Shown one piece after another: positions 54,921 to 64,000 of a stretch of DNA of 64,000 nucleotides. Position 1 is the first letter of the stretch; every line of letters starts with the position of its first letter. Source of the stretch: Tridacna crocea (taxonomy: Eukaryota; Mollusca; Bivalvia; Cardiida; Cardiidae); NCBI GenBank assembly GCA_943736015.1, contig OX031059.1, positions 45,891,159-45,955,158 on the forward strand, given 5' to 3'. A program made the translations under genes and the position numbers. A model generated the notes under the pieces. The model saw only the letters and a program-made list of their open reading frames with translations, did not search any database and was not told the DNA's origin.

Positions 54921-55250
54921 ATGTCTATCGCAGTGACGTCACCAAGTTCACCAAGGTTTCAGTGACATCAGGTCTCATTGACATTGACCAGCTTCCGTTG
55001 AATTGGGGCACTCACAGGGAAAATTCGATTTCATCAATGAACTCAATTTTTGAGGGCATCGAGCGGCAAAGTTTTGCGTAATACAAGTTGGAATTATAAA
55101 ACTTTGTTGTACAATGAATTCATTCTTCAGTCAGGTTACAGGGGTATTGGAAACTTGTTTATATCTGTGATAAATCATGGCTGCACCTCGGCTCGGGTCG
55201 ACATTATTAGTCGTCAGGTCAGGTGGCAGGGTACTTGGAAACGTTGGTAA
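54921..55250. repeat. fold-back-family repeat, copy 2 (single arm)
   Basis: GTTGAATTGGGGCACTCACA, GGGTATTGGAAACTTGTTTA and GGTGGCAGGGTACTTGGAAA match 3873-4172. Confidence 0.7.
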
Positions 55251-55261
55251 TTATCATTTAT

Positions 55262-55480
55262 TACATCGCAAAGAAATTTCTCGCAACATGATTGGATGAT
55301 ATGTCACGTACATAAAAGTCATATACACTTGCAAACTCCACGTAAGGCAGTTTTTCATTCCGGTGCCCCGTATACATGACTACACCTTAAACACAACTTC
55401 CAAAATGGCGGAGTCGACCGATACGAGCCGCCCACAATACAAACATACGAAGTAGCCTAAACCAAATCATTTCTAATTTC
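55262..55480. repeat. dispersed repeat, copy 2 of a direct pair
   Basis: CATGATTGGATGATATGTCA, AACTTCCAAAATGGCGGAGT and ACGAGCCGCCCACAATAC. Confidence 0.6.
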
Positions 55481-55900
55481 CCTCGATATATTATTATTGA
55501 AATAAATGAATATAGCTCATCTGTTTTTGTCAGACACTAATAAATTTTGTGTATGCATTTTTGATGACATAATCGCACAATTTTGCATATGTGTAGGGTC
55601 TGAAAAAAGTTTTTCCTGTATATTTTACTAAATGAATTGATGAGAAAATCAAAAATGGTACCTCTCGTGAGATCAGTATTCTAGCCGGCCTACATGTATT
55701 TTTATTTTTCCAGAAAAAAATGTGATAAAAATTCATCCTTTTTTTAATCACTTGGCTGTCCATTATGAATAACATTACATATGCCAAAACCATATATCAC
55801 GTTGAGACAGTTTCACGAAAGAAATAAACTAACTGCTTTGAATTCAACATCCCGGCTTCTGGGTTCCAAAGAAGACTCTAAATCATAGATCTGAAACAAG
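55481..55900. other. intergenic, nothing recognised
   Basis: No feature seen. Confidence 0.5.
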
Positions 55901-56679
55901 TTAAAGTCTCAGTAGCATCCAACTGAATTAACAACCCGTTCATAAAATAAAAGTAATTTTCATTTTTACCATATATGAATATGGCGATTATTATGACTTT
56001 AACAATATGTAGAGGCAGCAAAAAGAATTTTGAAACTAGAACAGTTCCTACCATGCTGATTATCTGTTTGTTTACATCAATGATCACCGGCGATTAGCCT
56101 TTTCGTCGTAAATGTCCTCAGTGATGCCTTAGTGACGTAAACACCACTTGATCATCCAAAGCGTCGAAACAAACCTTTGATTCACTTGATCGTTTTTTTC
56201 CCATTCTAGGCTTGAAATACTAAGTTTATCGACATTATAAACAGAAACGACGACACAGGCTGATCATCGCTTATTCATGTACCATCAATACAGGAAGAGT
56301 TTACTACATCTAAATCAGAAAACAGGTTCAGAATGAGCAATCTTACTCTCCAATGGCATAATGTTGGAAATGTAAACAATAGTCCTGTGTTCTACGTCAT
56401 AGCACTAATGAGATGCAAGGTTATCACGTGACGTTCGCGAAGATATATTTCAAATAAAATTAATACGAACGATAACGAAGGTTGTCTCTATCAATGGCGT
56501 CTGTGAAATCGAAAGGCTTCTCCATGTATTTTCCCTTACGTATATCATGGCAAACAGTGCAGTAACTGACACGTTCGGGTTTTCTCCATCTTACATGTTT
56601 GTTGTGATGGGTTTATCACATATATTTTCGAGTTATAAACGGTGAAAATTACATATTGTTGGCTTTACTGTGGCTTTAA
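55901..56679 (+). mobile_element. TTAA-ended element, 779 bp, copy 1
   Basis: TTAAAGTCTCAGTA at left and TACTGTGGCTTTAA at right. The whole length, with scattered indels, is inverse to 59211-59997 (shared: AGGCTGATCATCGCTTATT, GTGCAGTAACTGACACGTTC). Confidence 0.82.
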
Positions 56680-56839
56680 GTCTGCAAGTACCGTTGATTC
56701 GTTTAAAAGTATCTCTGGCAACGTTCAACAACGAAACTTATCTGTTTTCTGTAAGATGTGTACAGACACTTATAAATTCACAGTTTTCCTACATTTCATT
56801 CCATAGGAAAACAGGTGAAGCTATATAATATAGCCGTGG

Positions 56840-57110
56840 GCTGGGAAAAAAGGGGAGCATTAATGCATCTCCGTGAAGCTTGATACCAAGCATGCCATCA
56901 CATGTTTATGGATCTAATAAGTATATTTTGTCTGTCAACCTTCTGAATCTTCAGGTAGACTTGTCCCTTGAGAGACAGATAATTGACCAAGAGGGAAAAG
57001 GTTCGGCCAAGGTCAGACTGTGCAAACTATGAATGCTGATCTTGGTCGTTTCTTTTCGCAGATGTATTAAGCCCCTTTTTACAAAGCAATGGCTCATAAT
57101 AATAGTCAAT
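56840..57110. repeat. PH3 element
   Basis: TTAATGCATCTCCGTGAAGC, GGCCAAGGTCAGACTGTGCA / ATGCTGATCTTGGTCG, CAAAGCAATGGCTCAT. Confidence 0.72.
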
Positions 57111-57114
57111 TAAT

Positions 57115-57322
57115 ACTCATTTCTAAGCATTGCTTGTAGGGGCCTTTGGAAAACAATGTGGCAAACGATGAAATTGCTCGTCACGAGCAATTTCACCTTT
57201 TGCCACAATGTTTTCTATGCCATCAAAAGGTGTCATATACACATAAGAAACAGCTTCATCCTTGCAATTATTACGGGTCAATTAGAGATATCATGGAAAT
57301 GCCTTATGGGGTAAAGGGTTAA
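57115..57322. repeat. PH1 subfamily D, copy 2
   Basis: GATGAAATTGCTCGTCACGA / GAGCAATTTCACCTTTTGCC hairpin; right end GGGGTAAAGGGTTAA. Confidence 0.85.
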
Positions 57323-58050
57323 GAGAACTACAATTGCAACGTTTAATTCACCTTTTTTTCATTGTGGAAATTTAGAGAAATAGATCTATATCTGACACCT
57401 TACTTCAGCCATAAATAACAGCACAATGAAAAAACAACGACATATTTTCGAAATTCAAGCACGGAAGGTGTGGAACAGTGTCATACTCCACATCCAGCTT
57501 TATTAACTGTTACACAATTTTGCCATAGACGTTTCATCAGCGAAACTGTGAGGAGGTTGGACTGTTTACCTTTCCTCCAAAATTCTAGATTATTATTTGT
57601 CAGGATTTTTCTCCTCTGGGTCTCATTTAATTGCTTTTCGTGTAAAATGATCTCTCTGGAGAAAACGTTGGGGAAATTTTGTGTTTATCAATTCGTGTTA
57701 CAGTCAGACTTCGCGCCTGTAAATGTTTATGTGGTGTCACGCAACTTCTACATTAAAAGAAGTTGACATTTAGAATGCTTCTTATACAGCGAGTACTTCG
57801 CATTATTGTAACCACTTTTAAAAAATGCTCCCCAAGCAGATGGTGTCATCACAATATTTTTTTCAAGTCGGAAAAAGCAAAACTCTACATAATTATACAA
57901 CTACATGTATCTTCACTTTCGTTGCTATCAAGTACAACCTAATTTATGCAACAACAGAGCATTGTTCTTGACAGGGTGAATCAGTATCAGAACGCATTCT
58001 TTCTTCAATCGGTACGAACTGATCAGACAACAAAATACGCGAGTTTACGT
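57323..58050. other. intergenic, nothing recognised
   Basis: A 98-codon frame at 57470 has no recognisable feature and is probably chance. Confidence 0.5.
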
Positions 58051-58236
58051 TTAATTCTTTACCAAACGACTTGTCCAAATTGGAAACATTTGCAGACGAG
58101 AAATTAAACTTGACTACAAATTTAAACTTGGCTTCGGAATAGTAGAAAATATTGTGAGAAAAGGAGAAAATGCTGGTTGTCTGAGTTCTTCTTCCTCTGG
58201 GTCATAAAAACCAGGGATTGTTTGGTTAAGGGTTAA
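58051..58236 (+). repeat. PH1 element lacking the right hairpin arm
   Basis: TTAATTCTTTACCAAACGAC to GTTTGGTTAAGGGTTAA. The left arm ends GGAGAAAATGCTGGTT, then jumps to GTCTGAGTTCTTC. Confidence 0.9.
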
Positions 58237-59210
58237 ACGAGAAACCCACGCATACAGTTTGAACAGAGTTTACAGGGCGTCTATGTTTAGCCAAAGATAA
58301 GAAAACTGCTTGCAAGCACTCTACGACCTTTACCAAATATAAACATATATATCTTCGTGCCACATCTGGGTACTTTTCCAACCTGAATTACTCTTTCTAC
58401 ATAAAAAGTCTTTCAGAAACTGATAATCATGTAGATCTACATGAAAAGAGACAAAAAGCGACTATCGAGAGGAAGAGTTGACATGGACTTAAGCATAATT
58501 TGATACCGAAGCATAGGAAATAACTCCTTTCATAAGCAACCTCAATATCTTCTTGCAGATGAGATAGATCAAATTCAGACTGCGCACAACGAGCGGTTTG
58601 ATCCAGGACCTACACCATTAGCTACTTGGTGCTAAATAATGGCGAAAATCCAACTGCATTTGAGGTCTACTCTTATAAGTGTGGGAAAAAGTTGGACATG
58701 TATTTGGCAACGAAAGATTAAGGACAGACACTTTCTAATTTCTTGCAATGATGGACAAAAATGAAACCGAGGAAAACATACAATTGTAAATGTCACTTTT
58801 AGAAAGTACTTCTGAAGCACTGACAACTATTTCAGGCACATAAAAAGTTATCGGAGCTCAAAATACGAAGCCATATAAAGTAATGATATCTTCCCGTGGT
58901 TAGTGGCCTATCATTAATGGAATTATCGGCCTACCCTAAAACACATCTAGGACTTTAAGTCATTATCTTCTCTTGAGAACCTCTAGCGTCATGCAGCAGA
59001 ACAATGATATATATATATTTTTTTTTGGCTCAAAGTAGAAATTGCACACAAAGAGGAAAGTGATCCGTGTACATGACATAGAAAACATGGTAGGAAAATG
59101 ACCTCTGGCCTGTAACAAGCCGACGTTTCATTTCAGAAAATAGATTTCAAAAACAAACTTCTACACTGGTTGAATTACGTGTTTACAGGGTAAAAAGTTA
59201 ACATCGGATT
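58237..59210. other. intergenic; decayed PH2 palindrome at 58525-58625
   Basis: TCAAATTCAGACTGCGCACA / GAGCGGTTTGATCCAGG is the only recognisable piece. Confidence 0.5.
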
Positions 59211-59997
59211 TCAAGCCCCAGTAAAGTCAAAACAATCAGTAATTTCCACCGTCTATAACTCGAAAATAGAACGGATAACCCATCATAATACACACATTCA
59301 AGATCAGAGAAGAAACGAACGTGTCAGTTACTGCATTGGTGGGTGTGCAAAAATGCATTGAGAAGCCCGTGGATTTCAGGGACGTCATTGATCGAGACGA
59401 CCTTCATTATCGTTTGTGTATATTTGAACTATAGGTCTTTGGGAAAGTAACGTGATAATATTAACATTTTATATCATTAGTGCATTGACGAAGTACACAG
59501 GACTATTTTTTACACTTCCATTATTATGTCATCGGAGAGTAGGATTGCTCATTCTGAACCTGTTTTCTTCTTTCGATGTAGTAAACTCTTACTGTATTGA
59601 TGATAAACAAATAAGCGATGATCAGCCTGTGTCGTCATTTTTGTTTGAAATGTCGATAAACTTAGTTTTTAAGCCTAGAATGGAGACAAAACGATCGAGT
59701 GAATGAATTTTGTTGCCATGCATTGAATTACCACATGGTGTTTTACATCAGTATTGCGTCAATGCGGAGATTTACGACGAAGAGTGAGCTAAACGTCGGC
59801 GATCATCGATGTAAATAAACAGATAATTGCGATCTGTTTTAGTTTCAAAATTCTTTTTTCTGCAATTGACTGCAACTTCTACGAACTGCGCTTTCACATT
59901 TCATGCACGTCATAAGAATCGCCATATTTTTACATGGCATTTTTACATTTTTTTTTTAAACGGGCCTATTTACAAGTTAACTTTATTGTGACTTTAA
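59211..59997 (-). mobile_element. TTAA-ended element, 787 bp, copy 2 (inverted)
   Basis: On the minus strand: TTAAAGTCACAATAAAGTT to GACTTTACTGGGGCTTGA (TTAA replaced by TTGA). Inverse of 55901-56679. The frame inside (59452-59706) has no transposase features. Confidence 0.82.
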
Positions 59998-60104
59998 TGT
60001 AAAAGTATTTTTGAAGCAATAATTATGTAAAACCCAAAAATGTCACAATGAAAATGACGCACAGTGTTAGCTTGGTCTTAGCACAACCTAATGCTTCAAA
60101 TGCC

Positions 60105-60490
60105 GCCGGATGCGTTTTGTATTTCAACTACGCATTTGCTGCGAACTTTCATGTTCGTAAGATGGGGGTTCGTCCGGGATTGGCCATTGAGCCATTAATC
60201 CCATTTGTTGTCAAAAAAGCGGACTTTCTGCCTAACAAGGCTTCGAGTCATCAATTAATGATGACTTTAAGAGGGAGTGTGTTAAGTACCATAACAACTG
60301 AGCCAATTCTTCATGCATGGCTTCGCCCCGATTTAAATTCAATACCTAACTGTTGCGTTAGGCATATATCTCTTAGGCTCAGTGGTTATGGTATTGGTCT
60401 TTTAAACATCGAAAAACAATGATTTGTGAATCTCGCCATATGTGGTTTGTGTTTCAGTATTGCGAACTTTCATGTTCGTATTAAGAATAC
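60105..60490. repeat. R units in tandem, with the empty PH1 site
   Basis: GCGAACTTTCATGTTCGTAA occurs at 60141 and, minus its last base as shown, again at 60462. Between are GGGGTTCGTCCGGGATTGG, TCGAGTCATCAATTAATG, the single TTAA at 60267-60270, and a tRNA-like TTAGGCTCAGTGGTTATGG. Confidence 0.8.
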
Positions 60491-61249
60491 TATTTAAAAC
60501 TATTAAAATTATTGTGAAGGTGACAATCTGTCCGATTATACGGTCGGTGTAAGTGTTAGTCGCTGACAGAGAAATTAATTTCAAAACTAAGTTAAAACCT
60601 GCCAGGCGGCTGTGTCTTTTGTGTATTTTTTGCCTGATTTTTATTGCTATCAACAACTAAATTATGGCCCGATCACACGATAATTAACTTTCATTTCCAC
60701 AATATTTTCCATATTTTAAATGGTACGATTTAAATCTAATTGCATTGCGACACCCTCTTTTATAATTTTACCTTTACTGAGCCTTTAAATGACACACCAG
60801 CGTGGATTGGGTCTTGATTCAACGTGTCCGTTCTATTTCTTTTTGTGATATAGTACTAACCTGCGATTTATTCCATAAATGACTAGGATATTTTCAGACG
60901 GTTGAAACCTAAGGGCTACTTTGGTTTTGTCGAGTTTTCCACACAATTGGAGAAAAATAACACTGTGGACCAAATCAACGAGTTAATCGAACTTGAACGC
61001 GTGTATTTGGATATCATGTGAATTTACACTATCTGCAAAACCACCTCGAATGTTCTCAACATCATAAGGGTCAATAATACCAGACAATCGTTAGATTAAA
61101 TTTGTCATAACCAATATATCTATATTTCAGATAATAGTGTGCCAAAACTAAAATCTATGTAATGGCTGGACACTTGTCTTCTGTCGTGGTAATGGGTACA
61201 ATGGTAGCGTCCCTTCTTCAATTGGGTTTTTGTATATCATGTCTACAGC
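60491..61249. other. intergenic, nothing recognised
   Basis: No feature seen. Confidence 0.5.
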
Positions 61250-61468
61250 GTCAACTCTTGACCAGATGAAAACTTATAAGACTCATGCAGATGGAAAGAA
61301 TTTGATCGAAAAAATTACTTTTGCTCATATGTTAGGATTTGCCTTTGAAAGTATAGAAAACATTCTGGTAACATTGCAAAATGGTTTCCAGCATTTTCTT
61401 CTCTTCCCAAGTGTTTTTAAAAGCCTTTTATTCTAAGAGCTGTTAAAATTCCTTGATTGTGTAGAAAA
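61250..61468 (+). repeat. PH1 element, decayed
   Basis: CTCATGCAGATGGAAAGAAT, GAAAGTATAGAAAACATTCT and GGTTTCCAGCATTTTCTTCT; right side CCTTGATTGTGTAG. Confidence 0.65.
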
Positions 61469-61885
61469 TGTCACGTATATCATCTCTAAATAGAATAATT
61501 GCGAACTGAATTTATAAATGAATAAATAAATTTGACAAACGCAACAATAACGTGGTTAGGGTTATTTTTGTAAGATGTGCAGTCTATATTGATATTTTAT
61601 CTGTAACTAATGAAAAGTTCCAAGTTCCGAGTTTTTATTTAGAGGGTTGTCATTAGTTTTCAAAAAGTCTTTCGCCTATAAAAATGTTCAAATTCTGTTT
61701 AAAGACAATGTAGACCTGTCCGTATTAATATTATTTGTGACCGTCATGCGAAAAAGGACAATCTGGGAATTCCGTGCATCAATTACGTGAAAAAAAATCA
61801 AAGATGGTACATGTCAATTTCAGCTGATAGTTCAAATGTGATTGTGCAGTAAGGTAAAATGATAATTTTTAATACAGAAAATATC
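61469..61885. other. intergenic, nothing recognised
   Basis: No feature seen. Confidence 0.5.
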
Positions 61886-61990
61886 ATAAAAGCGAAAAGT
61901 GTCGACCCTGGTCAGCCTGCACAATTCGCGCAGTCTGACCAAGGTCGAGACTTGTCACAGTTCCCTGGTGGTCCCTTTTTGGGTGACAGG
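61886..61990. repeat. PH3 palindrome core
   Basis: GCGAAAAGTGTCGACCCTGG, TCAGCCTGCACAATTCGCGC, AGTCTGACCAAGGTCGAGAC. Confidence 0.8.
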
Positions 61991-62068
61991 TCACATTTAT
62001 ACAGACAAAAATCAAAAGTGGCTCAAATGTTTGGACTTCGCACGGATAGACAGGTTGCAAAGTATCCA

Positions 62069-62155
62069 GGGTCTGTATTCATCAACCATTCTTTGTCTTA
62101 TTCTTAAAGATTTCCTGACTGTGAATGTAACAGAACTTCCGATTGGCTATATTTA
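62069..62155. repeat. FB4 fold-back, left half only
   Basis: AGGGTCTGTATTCATCAACC and AACAGAACTTCCGATTGGCT, then an (AT)-rich tract. Confidence 0.7.
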
Positions 62156-62517
62156 ATATTTTATATATATATATTTAATATATTTAATATATTTAAAGGT
62201 TTCCGTTTCAGGTTGCTAAAAACTGGCTCGTTTGGTAAAAGGCTGGGATTCATCGACTATGATTTCAAAAACCATCAATTAAGTTAAGCACTGCATAATA
62301 GTATTTGAGTTATACCACGAAAGCAGATGCTTCTATCCATTCATTCTCGAAACTTCTTTAACCAATATAACAAACTGCGTGTACAAATTCGTGGCATTAT
62401 GACGCATTTCCTGTTTATTTTAGCGCCATAACATTTCCGGTAACTAGCTGAGATACAGCGTTTTTCATCACGTTAGAGTCTACTGAGAAAAAACGTCATG
62501 TCGTCCACAGGACATGT

Positions 62518-62797
62518 CAGATTACGGGCGGTAATCCAGTTTTGTAAAGCGCTCGGTCAAACACCTAAAAAAACCCACCAACTTGTTCAGGAAGCGGGCG
62601 ACTATTAATATTACCGTTCTTTAGTGGTCAGATGTCGTAAAGAGTTTCGTGAAGGTCAGGTTACGGGCGGTAATCCAGTTTTGTAAAACGCTCGGTAAAA
62701 CATCTACAAAAACCTACCAACTTGTTCAGGAAGCGGGCGACTATTAATGTTACCGTTCTTTAGTGGTCAGATGGCATAAAGAGTTTCGTGAAGGCCG
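62518..62797. repeat. 139 bp direct tandem duplication
   Basis: TTACGGGCGGTAATCCAG starts at 62522 and 62661; the two units differ at about ten positions and both end GAGTTTCGTGAAGG. Confidence 0.93.
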
Positions 62798-62893
62798 TCA
62801 TTCCATGAAAGACCAGAAGTGGTGAACGTATGTTATGCGATGTCGTGTTGGATGTCAGTGAACGTTATTCTGTGCGCCGGGTGACGTTTAGCA

Positions 62894-62963
62894 ATTGTAT
62901 GTATTTTAACTGCGGTTATTGTTATATACATATAACAATAACCGCAGTTAAAATACATACAAT
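62894..62963. repeat. perfect 70 bp palindrome (34 bp arms, 2-base centre)
   Basis: ATTGTATGTATTTTAACTGC ... then its exact inverse GCAGTTAAAATACATACAAT. No other copy found in the window. Confidence 0.95.
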
Positions 62964-64000
62964 GTATTTTGATGATTTTGGGGAGAAATAATTAATATAT
63001 GAGATATGGCACTGATTCCGCTTTAGTTTTCCTGCCTATAGCCAATAATCGTTCATGTTACAACAATAGTCCTTTTACTTCTGCAACAACCCTCTTACAC
63101 TGCTAAAAAGCTGTCTAACAGTTACGTCACAACTGAGACTTTTCGCCGTCTCAGTTCTATTTCAGTGTCATATTACATTCATGTTTTTCCCGGCATCCGC
63201 CAGTTCATAGTAAAGAACAGAAAAGAAACTTAGTCAACGACAAGAACCGCAATCACGAATCAAACCTGGTACAAAATCCATTGCCCAAACCATAAAACTA
63301 AACAACTTCTTTGTAAAAAGAAAGGCATTGGCAAACAAGGACAACTGTAATCATGATAACTGGGTCACGTGTTTGCCTCATCTATCAGACAACGTCCGCG
63401 AAAAGGGCATTACCATTTCCTGAAATTACTCTGGAATTGAAATAAAGCATCGAGTGGCGAGGAGAATTACGTCAATTCAGAAATTAAGCGGCGGGGATTT
63501 AATTTAGATTCCAAGAAAGAAAACACACACGTAGCATATTTTGCATTGAACAGTTAAAGCTTTTCTCTTTTTCATTTTTGGAAGAGATACTTGTATTTAG
63601 AAATATTCCAGACAAAGTAATTTTATTTTACGCATAACCTTAATACTCTTATTGTGATTTTTTTTTGAAAGTCGATAAATCATCATCATAATGGTGTTCT
63701 GATTGTTCCAACGATTTCCATCAATTCCGGGATACAGGTCTGGCTGAGCTTCCAACTACACCGACTCGTCTTTGAGCAATGTGTTGTACATAGTTTCTTG
63801 GGTGATTCCTTCAGGTACTAGCCGGACTAACAAAGAGAATGATACGTATTAGATCTTTTTACTTCCATGTTATCGGCTCTGACCAAAGGCCGTTAGCCGT
63901 CTTCAAGAAAGCTGGTTTCTTTTTTTTTTCCAGCACTGGCGTCAACTTTATGCAACGATTTCGTGCAGTCATACTTGATGAAGACAACAATCAGTGCTTA
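62964..64000. other. intergenic, nothing recognised
   Basis: AT-rich; no coding signal or family repeat. Confidence 0.5.

Noticed and set aside
59452-59706. 84-codon frame in the 780 bp element as a transposase remnant
   Set aside because: No acidic triad or HTH pattern, and the frame is not kept in the sister copy at 55901.

Overview
The window is animal nuclear DNA, most likely from a bivalve mollusc. It is AT-rich and intron-rich, with sparse genes separated by dense short non-autonomous repeats. The bivalve call is an inference from the overall look, chiefly two Helentron-like elements with internal tandem repeats and CCGTCCGTC tracts and a tRNA-headed SINE with an ACCAACCA tail. No database was searched.

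Genes. (1) Positions 3-9379, + strand: the last eight coding exons (460 codons plus stop, in frame across all seven introns) of a VWFA/Cache-domain protein of the CACHD1 / calcium channel alpha2-delta family. The 5' part lies before the window. (2) 15743-16351, - strand: a 202-residue Tctex-type dynein light chain (DYNLT5-like) in one coding exon, with an inferred intron in its 5' UTR. (3) 36637-37818, + strand: an intronless 393-residue class A GPCR. (4) 39394-39648, - strand: a possible 84-residue secreted protein of unknown family. (5) About 51560-51931, - strand: a possible Tc1/mariner-like transposase relic. These genes show no sign of working together.

Repeats dominate. The main family, called PH1 here, has about 50 full, partial or decayed copies and covers roughly one sixth of the window. 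It is about 230 bp long, starts TTAACCCTTTACCA, ends with the inverse, is flanked by TTAA, and has a near-perfect 67 bp palindrome at its centre (arm GAAAACATTGTGGGAAAAGG then AGAAAATGCTGG). An empty site at 60267 matching the filled site at 29191-29419 supports TTAA duplication on insertion, which points to piggyBac-type mobilisation. A second TTAA-flanked palindromic family (PH2, about 215 bp, core GCAGTCTGATCTTGATCTAC) is also common. Others are PH3 (a GC-rich palindrome in a 250 bp unit), FB4 (about 190 bp fold-back starting GGGCCCGTATTCACCAACC), GP5 (a fold-back with AATGACCC palindromes every 32 bp), CR6 (a 75 bp palindrome), a 700 bp fold-back at 32350-33057, a 780 bp TTAA-ended element present twice in inverse orientation (55901 and 59211), two Helentron-like elements (23163-25900 and 50190-51323), a SINE with a perfect 12 bp target duplication (2511-2804), and a tRNA-like tandem repeat.

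Layout: 0-9.4 kb, alpha2-delta-like gene with introns full of PH1; 9.4-15.7 kb, repeats; 15.7-16.4 kb, Tctex gene; 16.4-23 kb, PH1-rich; 23.2-25.9 kb, 18-unit satellite inside a Helentron-like element; 26-36 kb, PH1/PH2 and the large fold-back; 36.6-37.8 kb, GPCR; 38-50 kb, repeats and the small secreted ORF; 50.2-51.3 kb, second Helentron-like element; 51.5-64 kb, mostly old repeats. Repeat borders without a TTAA or TSD are approximate, to within about 10-20 bp.
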